5,437 nt of DNA, taken from an uncultured Bacteroidales bacterium. Lineage in GTDB: Bacteria > Bacteroidota > Bacteroidia > Bacteroidales > Paludibacteraceae. Shown here one piece after another: positions 1 to 5,267 of this stretch (position 1 is the first letter of the stretch; every line of letters starts with the position of its first letter). The position numbers were made by a program, and so were the translations under genes. The notes below the pieces were generated by a model. That model saw only the letters and a list, made by a program, of their open reading frames with translations. It did not search any database and was not told the DNA's origin. The stretch covers positions 1-5,437 of the forward strand of contig CAIWIS010000081.1 of assembly GCA_903912795.1 (NCBI GenBank). Reading direction: 5' to 3'.

Positions 1-474
1 ATGCTTAGCAGACTGGCTTTTTCAGGGTTTAAAAGTAGTATTTATATGCCTGTTATTTATGTGGGTAAAAAACTTTTGCACCCAGCTTATTCTACCGATA
101 GCGGCTTGGTAAACGTTGAGATAAATGTAGTTGCCGATAGTATACTCCGAAGTTACCGAAGAGGCGAAATAGCTAAAGTGATTATGCCAGTTGCCACTCA
201 AGCAATCGTAAAACAAGTTTTGGATGGAACTGCCGACTGTGAACATACAACCGGAGCTGTTTATGTGGTAGCTGCCAATTATCCGCTGGAAAAAGAAGCA
301 GTTGGAGCAGTGCAGATTTTATTGAAAAATGGCTATCCCAATGCTGGTTTTGTGTATGATGGCAACGTTTTTCGAGTATATCTCGCACTTTATCCTGATT
401 TTGGAACAGCTTCTACGCAACTAACCATCGAGAAGTTTAAATTTACCGACGCTTATCTTTTTGTGGCTAAATAA
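1..474 (+). CDS. SPOR-like domain protein, probably 5'-truncated
   Basis: The reading frame is open from the first base to a TAA at 472-474, giving 157 residues. The first codon is ATG, but nothing upstream is visible, so it may be an internal methionine of a longer protein. Residues about 85-157 resemble a SPOR domain: a strand (AVYVVAANY), a helix (EKEAVGAVQILLKNGY), a second strand pair (NAGFVYDGNVFRVYLALY), a second helix and a final strand (DAYLFVAK). SPOR domains in other bacteria bind denuded peptidoglycan glycan strands and are usually extracytoplasmic. I do not recognise residues 1-80. They show no clear signal peptide or membrane segment, which fits loss of the true N terminus. The gene converges on rnc, 59 bases apart. 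The SPOR assignment rests on pattern alone; the cellular role is unknown. Confidence 0.6.
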   Translation: MLSRLAFSGFKSSIYMPVIYVGKKLLHPAYSTDSGLVNVEINVVADSILRSYRRGEIAKVIMPVATQAIVKQVLDGTADCEHTTGAVYVVAANYPLEKEAVGAVQILLKNGYPNAGFVYDGNVFRVYLALYPDFGTASTQLTIEKFKFTDAYLFVAK

Positions 475-498
475 AAAAAATGATGTAAATAATCTGGT

Positions 499-528
499 AG
501 GAGTAAGTGAGTCGATGCTCTTTTTTTT
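499..528 (+). terminator. possible weak intrinsic terminator between convergent genes
   Basis: In the 59-base gap between the SPOR-like gene and rnc, AGGAG (499-503) can pair with CTCTT (518-522) with one G-U pair, or GAG (509-511) with CTC (518-520). A T8 run follows at 521-528. The stem is short, so only the T tract makes this a candidate. On the opposite strand the A8 run at 473-480 would give a U tract for rnc transcripts, so the gap could act in both directions. Confidence 0.3.
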
Positions 529-533
529 ATTTT

Positions 534-1313
534 TCACAATTCCGTAGTTTCAGGAATATAAAGTGAATTTGAAAAGTTTGGTGTTTTTTCAATTATTTCC
601 AATGCCTTCATCGCAGCGTGTTGGTGCGATTCTTTTTTGCTGCGACCGGTGGCATCGCAAATTACTTGGTTGTTGATACTAATTTGGGTATGAAAAAGGT
701 GGTTGTTAGCTGAACTTAGCTCTTCGCTGAGAAGTATAAAATCGATTGTGAGTTTGTTTTTCTGACACCATTCAATCAACTTCGACTTAAAATTAACTTC
801 AGCCAAAACTAATTCATCTACATCAATAAAATTTTTCAGAAGGTGATGTTCTACAAAATTCTTGCATTTTTTGTAGCCATAATCCAAGTAAATAGCACCT
901 AGTAATGCTTCGAGTGCATTGCCAAGCATATTGGTATTGCCTGTTTTATTTACATTTTTACCGGCTAACATTAGTTTATCGAGTCCAATTTCCAACGCTA
1001 ACTTATTAAGCGACTCACGCTTTACAATTTTTGAACGTGTGTTAGTCAGGAAACCCTCGCGTTGATTTTCGAAGCGGCGGTACAAAATATCGGTAACTAC
1101 CGAATTAAGCACGGCATCGCCTAAAAATTCCAATCGTTCATTGCTGAGCATTATACCATTATCAGTAGGGACCGATGCCGAACGATGCAGCATTGCCAAC
1201 TGGTAATACTCAATTTTATAAGGATAAAAACCAAGTACGTTGTGAAATAATAAATAAGGCTCTCTTCGAGATTTCGAAAAGAGCCTAAATTTTATAATGA
1301 CTGTTTTAATCAC
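534..1313 (-). CDS. rnc: Ribonuclease III
   Basis: This 259-residue protein is an endoribonuclease that cuts double-stranded RNA, including rRNA precursors and structured mRNAs, in the cytoplasm. The family signature NERLEFLGDAV lies at residues 58-68, with E59, E62 and D66 in the metal-binding positions. The second acidic motif reads GNALEALLGAIYLD (131-144). E135 matches E. coli E117, but N132 replaces D114. A double-stranded RNA-binding domain spans about 174-242, from NFKSKLIEWCQKN through GRSKKES to the AAMKALEII helix. The start is GTG at 1313, three bases after the fabF stop. It is preferred because the N-terminal extension (IIKFRLFSKSRREPYLLFHNVLGFYP) resembles Bacteroidota RNase III proteins. 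The gene is last of acpP-fabF-rnc in this window and is probably translated by reinitiation or coupling from fabF. An internal methionine start would remove this lineage-typical N terminus. Confidence 0.96.
   Translation of the reverse strand: MIKTVIIKFRLFSKSRREPYLLFHNVLGFYPYKIEYYQLAMLHRSASVPTDNGIMLSNERLEFLGDAVLNSVVTDILYRRFENQREGFLTNTRSKIVKRESLNKLALEIGLDKLMLAGKNVNKTGNTNMLGNALEALLGAIYLDYGYKKCKNFVEHHLLKNFIDVDELVLAEVNFKSKLIEWCQKNKLTIDFILLSEELSSANNHLFHTQISINNQVICDATGRSKKESHQHAAMKALEIIEKTPNFSNSLYIPETTEL
1257..1286 (-). promoter_or_regulatory. 13-bp hairpin in the rnc mRNA, codons 10-19
   Basis: On the minus-strand transcript these 30 bases fold as a continuous stem. The 5' arm AGGCUCUUUUCGA (1286-1274) pairs with the 3' arm UCGAAGAGAGCCU (1269-1257), with one U-G wobble at the eighth pair and an AAUC tetraloop. 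On the plus strand the same position would be a C/A mismatch, so the helix is better in the rnc sense RNA. It starts 27 bases after the GTG and coincides exactly with codons 10-19. A role as an RNase III cleavage or translation-control site is inference. Confidence 0.5.
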
Positions 1314-1316
1314 AGT

Positions 1317-2579
1317 TTAACGAACATATTTCTTCACAATAACGCTAGCATTGTGTCCGCCGAAGCCAAATGTATTCGACAAAGCGGCATTGATAACGCG
1401 TTTTTGTGCTTTGTTAAATGTAAAATTCAATTTATTGTCGATTTGTTCATCTTCGTCACCTTCGGTAAAGTTGATAGTTGGAGGAACAATATTGTTTACA
1501 AGCGATAATATCGTTGCAATTGCTTCAACAGCACCGGCAGCACCAAGTAAGTGACCAGTCATCGATTTTGTTGCACTAATATTAAGATTATAAGCATGTT
1601 CGCCAAAAACACTTAAAATAGCTTTTGGTTCAGAAATGTCGCCAACAGGAGTTGAAGTGCCGTGTACGTTGATGTAATCAATATCTTCGGGTTTCATTCC
1701 TGCATCTTTCAATGCACGAGCCATTACTAACTTTGCACCAAGTCCTTCGGGATGTGTAGCCGTTAAATGGTAAGCATCGGCCGACATACCACCACCTACA
1801 ACCTCGCAAAGAATATTTGCTCCGCGTGCAATAGCATGTTCCAATTCTTCAAGGATTAAACAACCTGAACCTTCGCCCATTACAAAACCATCGCGGCTTT
1901 TGCTAAACGGACGAGAAGCGCTTTCGGGGCTATCATTGCGAGTAGATAATGCTGTTAAAGCATTAAAACCGCCTACACCAGCAGGTGTAATTGAAGCTTC
2001 GGCACCACCTGTTACAATAATGTTTGCTTGTCCAAGACGAATATAATTAAATGCATCAATCAACGCATTGGTCGAAGAAGCACAAGCTGATGTTGTTGAA
2101 AAGTTTGGACCTCTAAAACCGTACATAATCGAAATTTGACCAGCAGCTATATCCGAAATCATTTTTGGAATGAAAAACGGATTAAACTTAGGACCATTTT
2201 CTAAATGTTGATAATAATATCCAACTTCTTGTTCAAATGTAGTTATGCCGCCAATTCCAGCTGCAAAAATAACACCAACTTCGTCTTTATCAATGACTTC
2301 TAAATCAAGCCCACTGTTATCAATCGCTTCTTTGGCTGCTGCAATAGCATACTGGGCGTAAAGGTCTAACTTACGTACCTCTTTACGATCAAAATACTTC
2401 GTTGCATCAAAGTCTTTCACTTCGCAGGCAAATTGTGTCTTGAACAGTGTTGTATCAAAACGAGTAATCGGCGTTGCGCCACTTACTCCTTTAACTAGAT
2501 TGTCCCAAAATTCCGGAACACTGTTACCTAAAGGAGTAACCGCGCCAAGGCCGGTTACTACAACTCTTTTTAACTCCAT
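1317..2579 (-). CDS. fabF: 3-oxoacyl-[acyl-carrier-protein] synthase II
   Basis: This is the condensing enzyme of type II fatty acid synthesis. It joins malonyl-ACP to a growing acyl-ACP with loss of CO2, in the cytoplasm. The 420 residues match the usual FabF length. The thiolase-fold N half opens with RVVVTGLGAVTPLGN. The active-site cysteine is C166 in STTSACASS (161-169). The two catalytic histidines are H306 in VHGTST and H343 in KSMTGHLLGAAG, with K338 in the same loop; this is the Cys-His-His triad of FabF/FabB rather than FabH. The glycine-rich NTFGFGG near residues 402-408 carries the gatekeeper phenylalanine region. The ATG at 2579 lies 25 bases after acpP, and the TAA sits three bases before the rnc start. 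Adjacency to its carrier protein supports the call. No substitutions in catalytic residues were seen. Confidence 0.97.
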   Translation of the reverse strand: MELKRVVVTGLGAVTPLGNSVPEFWDNLVKGVSGATPITRFDTTLFKTQFACEVKDFDATKYFDRKEVRKLDLYAQYAIAAAKEAIDNSGLDLEVIDKDEVGVIFAAGIGGITTFEQEVGYYYQHLENGPKFNPFFIPKMISDIAAGQISIMYGFRGPNFSTTSACASSTNALIDAFNYIRLGQANIIVTGGAEASITPAGVGGFNALTALSTRNDSPESASRPFSKSRDGFVMGEGSGCLILEELEHAIARGANILCEVVGGGMSADAYHLTATHPEGLGAKLVMARALKDAGMKPEDIDYINVHGTSTPVGDISEPKAILSVFGEHAYNLNISATKSMTGHLLGAAGAVEAIATILSLVNNIVPPTINFTEGDEDEQIDNKLNFTFNKAQKRVINAALSNTFGFGGHNASVIVKKYVR

Positions 2580-2604
2580 AATAAATACTTATCGTGGAAA
2601 AAGA

Positions 2605-2841
2605 TTATTTTTGAATAGCTTCGATGTGAGCGATAGCGTCGCCTACAGTAGCAATTTTTTCTGCTTGTTCGTCTGGAATAGAAATACCGAATTCTTTTTC
2701 GAATTCCATAATTAATTCTACAGTGTCCAATGAATCAGCACCAAGATCGTTAGTAAAGCTTGCTGTTTCTACAACATCTGCCTCTTCTACGCCTAATTTG
2801 TCTACGATAATAGCCTTTACTTTAGCTGCAACTTCTGACAT
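2605..2841 (-). CDS. acpP: Acyl carrier protein
   Basis: This 78-residue acidic protein carries acyl intermediates of fatty acid synthesis on a 4'-phosphopantetheine arm. The attachment serine is S37 in the invariant GADSLDTVEL motif (34-43). It is followed by the acidic recognition helix (VELIMEFEKEF), which docks to partner enzymes such as FabF, encoded next. The length and four-helix layout are typical of housekeeping AcpP rather than of a carrier domain from polyketide synthesis. The ATG at 2841 is preceded on the sense strand by an A-rich stretch without a Shine-Dalgarno site, as is usual in Bacteroidota. It is the first gene of the acpP-fabF-rnc unit and is divergent from purN. Confidence 0.98.
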   Translation of the reverse strand: MSEVAAKVKAIIVDKLGVEEADVVETASFTNDLGADSLDTVELIMEFEKEFGISIPDEQAEKIATVGDAIAHIEAIQK

Positions 2842-2858
2842 AATTTTTGTTTTTTAAG

Positions 2859-2888
2859 TTTGTAATTAGAAATTGTTTTATAATTTTG
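2859..2888 (+). promoter_or_regulatory. candidate purN promoter
   Basis: TTTG at 2859-2862 and TAATTTTG at 2881-2888 are separated by 18 bases. They match the Bacteroidota -33 TTG / -7 TAnnTTTG layout, with a spacer slightly shorter than typical. Transcription would begin near 2893-2896, giving purN a leader of about 100 bases. It overlaps head-to-head with the candidate acpP -7 element. Confidence 0.45.
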
Positions 2889-2893
2889 CGGTG

Positions 2894-2901
2894 CAAAGTA
2901 A
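2894..2901 (-). promoter_or_regulatory. candidate -7 element of acpP-fabF-rnc promoter
   Basis: Read on the minus strand, this site is TTACTTTG followed by CACC, one mismatch from the Bacteroidota -7 consensus TAnnTTTG. It would start transcription near 2888, giving a leader of about 47 bases. No TTG is visible at the usual 19-21 base distance upstream; the nearest TTTG (2917-2914) is only 12 bases away. The call rests on the -7 match and position. Confidence 0.35.
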
Positions 2902-2958
2902 CAAAAAATTCTTCAAACTACCTCGCTTTTGTTGAAAAAAATACAGTTTATTGCACAT

Positions 2959-2978
2959 ATTGCTTACAAATGAGCAAT
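2959..2978 (+). other. small dyad just upstream of purN
   Basis: ATTGCT (2959-2964) and AGCAAT (2973-2978) form a perfect 6-bp inverted repeat around an 8-base loop, ending 15 bases before the purN ATG. It could be a leader hairpin affecting ribosome access. In DNA this AT-rich, a 6-bp match can easily arise by chance. Confidence 0.25.
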
Positions 2979-2993
2979 TTTAACACATAAAAA

Positions 2994-3560
2994 ATGAAAC
3001 GTAAAATAGCAATCTTTGCTTCGGGTTCAGGCTCAAATGCCGAAAACATAATTAGTTACTTCGAAAAAAACGACAAGTTTGAATTTCCGTTAATATTGTC
3101 TAATAAACCTGATGCTTATGTGCATCAAAGGGCAAAAAAACTCCAAATTCCATCTTTTTACTTTTCAAAAGAAAGTTTTATAGATGGAAATGAAATACTC
3201 GATTTCTTAAATACGTATAAAATTGACAGTATTATATTAGCAGGATTTTTACTTAAAGTTCCCGAAGTGTTAGTTCAGGCATTTCCTAACAATATTATAA
3301 ACATTCATCCTGCTTTGTTACCCAAATTTGGTGGAAAAGGCATGTATGGCGACAATGTGCATAAAGCAGTAAAAGCTTCGGGCGAAACGGAATCGGGAAT
3401 TACAGTACATTATGTAAACGAACATTACGACGATGGAAATATTATCCTTCAAGTTAAATGTGCTTTAAATGATCTTGATACACCCGAAAGCATAGCCGAT
3501 AAGGTTCATGGGTTGGAATATGAGTTTTTCCCAAAAGCTATTGAGCAGATTTGGGCATAA
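2994..3560 (+). CDS. purN: Phosphoribosylglycinamide formyltransferase
   Basis: This 188-residue enzyme transfers a formyl group from 10-formyltetrahydrofolate to glycinamide ribonucleotide, the third step of de novo purine synthesis. The N-terminal IAIFASGSGSNAENI (5-19) is the phosphate-binding strand-loop-helix. IILAGFLLKVP (80-90) matches the folate-pocket strand. The catalytic asparagine and histidine are N103 and H105 in INIHPALLPKFGGKGMYG. The third catalytic residue aligns to D146 in VNEHYDDGNIILQ. The length is near the short end of the bacterial family (E. coli about 212) and all core motifs are present. The ATG at 2994 is preceded by an A-rich leader without a Shine-Dalgarno site. 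The gene stands alone on its strand, divergent from acpP, an arrangement common in Bacteroidota. A tandem repeat begins immediately after its TAA. Confidence 0.96.
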   Translation: MKRKIAIFASGSGSNAENIISYFEKNDKFEFPLILSNKPDAYVHQRAKKLQIPSFYFSKESFIDGNEILDFLNTYKIDSIILAGFLLKVPEVLVQAFPNNIINIHPALLPKFGGKGMYGDNVHKAVKASGETESGITVHYVNEHYDDGNIILQVKCALNDLDTPESIADKVHGLEYEFFPKAIEQIWA

Positions 3561-3561
3561 A

Positions 3562-3678
3562 AAACAGGTATGACGCAAAGCGGCTTTCATGTTTTTGAGA
3601 AACAGTTATTGAGCAAAGCAGCTTTCATGTTTTTTGAGAAACAGATATTGAGCAAAGCGGCAAAGCTGTTTTTTTTAG
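3562..3678 (+). repeat. three imperfect tandem repeats of 38, 39 and 40 bp
   Basis: Units lie at 3562-3599, 3600-3638 and 3639-3678. Each begins AAACAG and continues with a variable TAT-containing stretch, GCAAAGC(G/A)G, and a T-rich tail ending in AG. Units 1 and 2 share GCTTTCATG before the T run, and each contains an AAAGCNGCTTT palindrome. Unit 3 instead reads GCAAAGCTG before eight T residues. Unit lengths differ by single bases, and the array starts one base after the purN stop codon. The TTGAGCA of units 2 and 3 also occurs in the last purN codons (3541-3547). Confidence 0.85.
3639..3676 (+). terminator. candidate intrinsic terminator of purN
   Basis: AAACAG (3639-3644) can pair with CTGTTT (3666-3671), merging into a T8 run (3669-3676). 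Alternatively CAGCTTT of repeat unit 2 (3619-3625) can pair with AAAGCTG of unit 3 (3662-3668), directly before the T run. Both stems are short with long loops, so efficiency is uncertain. The position after purN and before a new promoter fits. Confidence 0.4.
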
Positions 3679-3720
3679 AAATAACTTCAGAAATTAAGCA
3701 CGACTTAATAAATTAATTAG

Positions 3721-3728
3721 TAATTTTG
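3721..3728 (+). promoter_or_regulatory. candidate -7 element for the aminotransferase gene
   Basis: TAATTTTG followed by CAGCC is an exact match to TAnnTTTG and repeats the sequence seen before purN (TAATTTTGCGG). No clear TTG lies 19-21 bases upstream, so the -33 element is weak or absent. Predicted start near 3733-3736 leaves a leader of about 92 bases containing the dyad at 3768-3788. Confidence 0.45.
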
Positions 3729-3767
3729 CAGCCGAAATAATTAACGCTACTATAACTTAAAAGAATC

Positions 3768-3788
3768 TAATTGATATTCAATCAATTA
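3768..3788. promoter_or_regulatory. 8-bp-arm dyad in the aminotransferase leader
   Basis: TAATTGAT (3768-3775) and ATCAATTA (3781-3788) are perfect inverted copies around the 5-base centre ATTCA. The dyad sits about 35 bases downstream of the predicted start and 38 bases before the ATG at 3827. It could be a repressor operator or a weak RNA hairpin; the AT-rich arms make a stable RNA stem less likely than a protein site. Confidence 0.4.
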
Positions 3789-3826
3789 TTACGGTCAGGC
3801 AAAGAAACTAAATAACACCAATATTT

Positions 3827-5122
3827 ATGGATGCACAAGCAATTGCTCTCAACAACACTATTCAGCAGGTAAATCAGAGTGTTTACCAAATGTTATCGGA
3901 ACGAGGAAAAAATATTTTTTTTCCAAAACTTGGTATTTTAGCACAATCGGCTCAAGCTAAAGGGAAACAAATTAATGCCACCATTGGTGAAGCAGTTGAA
4001 GATGATGGAACATCGATGCACTTACCCGAATTTGATGCATTACTGAACGTACCTACTGCTAATATATTTCCGTATGCACCAAGCTTTGGAAAACCAGAGT
4101 TTCGTAGTTTGTGGAAATCGTCAATCTATCGTAAAAACCCATCGTTGGGCGAAACGGTAATTAGCAATCCGGTAGCTACTAATGGATTAACACATGGCAT
4201 TAGCATGGCGGGTTATCTGTTTGCTAACGAAGGTGATACGGTGTTGTTATCAAATCATTACTGGGAAAACTACAATTTGATTTTCGACAATAGTTATGGT
4301 GCAAAAGTGGATACGTTTGAGCTTTTTGCAAATGGCGGTTTTAATGTTGCCAATTTTTCGAAAAAATTGAATGAAATTCAAGGAGAGAAAATTATTACAT
4401 TGCTCAATTTCCCAAACAACCCCGCAGGTTACACACCGCTTGTAGCCGAAATTGAAGCCATTGTGGCCGAAATTAAAAAGGTAGCTGACAAAGGAAAAAA
4501 AGTAATTGTTCTTATCGATGATGCTTATTTCGGTTTAGTGTACGAAGAGGGCGTTTTTATGGAATCAATTTTCACAAAATTAGCCAACCTTTCGGAAAAC
4601 GTATTGGCAGTAAAACTCGACGGACCAACCAAAGAAGACTATGTATGGGGATTCCGTGTAGGTTTTATCAGTTATGCTATAAAAGGTGGAACAGCTGAAC
4701 TTTACGAAGCGTTAGAAAATAAAACTGCAGGTGCTGTACGTGGTAATATATCCAATATCAGCCAATTATCGCAATCGCTTTTATATACTGTCTATTCGGC
4801 ACCAACGTACGAAGCTTCGAAAAAAGCAAAATACGATATTTTGAAAAGCCGTTACGATGCATTAAAAGTTGAATTGGCAAAACCACAATATGCCGAATAC
4901 TTTGAGCCACTTCCATTTAACTCAGGTTACTTTATGTGTGTGCAGCCTAAAAAAGGACTCCAAGCCGAAGATATTCGCAAGCATTTGTTGGAAAAATATA
5001 GCACAGGAGTTATTGTACTTGGCAATGTAGTGCGTTTAGCATTTTCGGCAGTACCCAAAGCGGTGCTTCCTCAATTGGTTGAAAACATTTACAACGCTTG
5101 TGTTGATTTGGATAAAAAGTAG
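3827..5122 (+). CDS. Class I/II (fold type I) PLP-dependent aminotransferase
   Basis: This 431-residue cytoplasmic enzyme most likely transfers amino groups between an amino acid and a 2-oxo acid using pyridoxal phosphate. The cofactor lysine is K269 in KLDGPTKEDYVWGFRVGF, with R277 eight residues on, as in aspartate aminotransferase (K258/R266). NFPNNPAG (194-201) supplies N198, and D231 in IDDAYFGL should contact the pyridine nitrogen. R403 in NVVRLAFS is the expected substrate carboxylate ligand. PYAPSFGKPEFR (82-93) is the usual small-domain loop, and TNGLTHGISMAGYLF starts the large domain. The N-terminal block IFFPKLGILAQSAQAKGKQINATIGEAVEDDG belongs to a subfamily seen in Bacteroidota and other anaerobes. 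I cannot name its substrate. The gene has its own promoter and a strong terminator, and no pathway partner is adjacent. The ATG at 3827 places the N terminus where the family begins. Confidence 0.9.
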   Translation: MDAQAIALNNTIQQVNQSVYQMLSERGKNIFFPKLGILAQSAQAKGKQINATIGEAVEDDGTSMHLPEFDALLNVPTANIFPYAPSFGKPEFRSLWKSSIYRKNPSLGETVISNPVATNGLTHGISMAGYLFANEGDTVLLSNHYWENYNLIFDNSYGAKVDTFELFANGGFNVANFSKKLNEIQGEKIITLLNFPNNPAGYTPLVAEIEAIVAEIKKVADKGKKVIVLIDDAYFGLVYEEGVFMESIFTKLANLSENVLAVKLDGPTKEDYVWGFRVGFISYAIKGGTAELYEALENKTAGAVRGNISNISQLSQSLLYTVYSAPTYEASKKAKYDILKSRYDALKVELAKPQYAEYFEPLPFNSGYFMCVQPKKGLQAEDIRKHLLEKYSTGVIVLGNVVRLAFSAVPKAVLPQLVENIYNACVDLDKK

Positions 5123-5147
5123 TTTTAAAATAACATTAGATAATTTT

Positions 5148-5189
5148 CGGCTGAATTTCAAAAAAAAATGAAGTTCAGCCGTTTGTTTA
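5148..5189 (+). terminator. strong intrinsic terminator of the aminotransferase gene
   Basis: CGGCTGAATTTC (5148-5159) pairs with GAAGTTCAGCCG (5170-5181) as a 12-bp stem with a single T-G wobble and a 10-base A-rich loop. The T-rich TTTGTTTA follows at once. It lies 25 bases after the TAG stop codon. This is the clearest terminator in the window. Confidence 0.85.
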
Positions 5190-5213
5190 TAAAAAACAAT
5201 TTTGTGAGGTGCA

Positions 5214-5247
5214 TTGTTATTCTTTCAGAAAGAAGTTAGTATATTTG
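5214..5247 (+). promoter_or_regulatory. promoter of the nucleotidyltransferase gene
   Basis: TATATTTG at 5240-5247 is an exact -7 match, followed by CAAAC. A TTG at 5214-5216 lies 23 bases upstream, at the long end of the allowed spacing. Transcription from about 5252-5254 would give a leader of only about 15 bases before the ATG at 5268. Confidence 0.6.
5220..5234. promoter_or_regulatory. 15-bp palindrome in the promoter spacer
   Basis: TTCTTTC (5220-5226) and GAAAGAA (5228-5234) are perfect inverted copies around a single A. The palindrome occupies the spacer between the -33 and -7 elements of the nucleotidyltransferase promoter and ends five bases before the -7 box. A bound protein there would block RNA polymerase, so it is a candidate operator. 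No regulator gene is visible in the window. Confidence 0.45.
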
Positions 5248-5267
5248 CAAACAAAAATTGAACTATC

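Noticed and set aside
22..388. Open frames on the minus strand across the SPOR-like gene
   Set aside because: They lie antisense to a frame with a recognisable domain and show no family resemblance themselves.
1351..1554. Open frame on the plus strand inside fabF
   Set aside because: It is antisense to the catalytic C half of FabF and has no independent start signal or recognisable motif.
2440..2715. Open frame on the plus strand spanning the fabF-acpP junction
   Set aside because: It is antisense to two well-supported genes, and its translation resembles no known protein.
3562..3678. CRISPR array
   Set aside because: The repeats are directly contiguous, with no unique spacers, and vary in sequence and length; no cas gene is present.
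3561..3826. Insertion sequence remnant or hidden small gene in the purN-aminotransferase spacer
   Set aside because: There are no terminal inverted repeats or transposase-like residues, and no frame of useful length; the spacer is accounted for by repeats, T tract, -7 element and leader.
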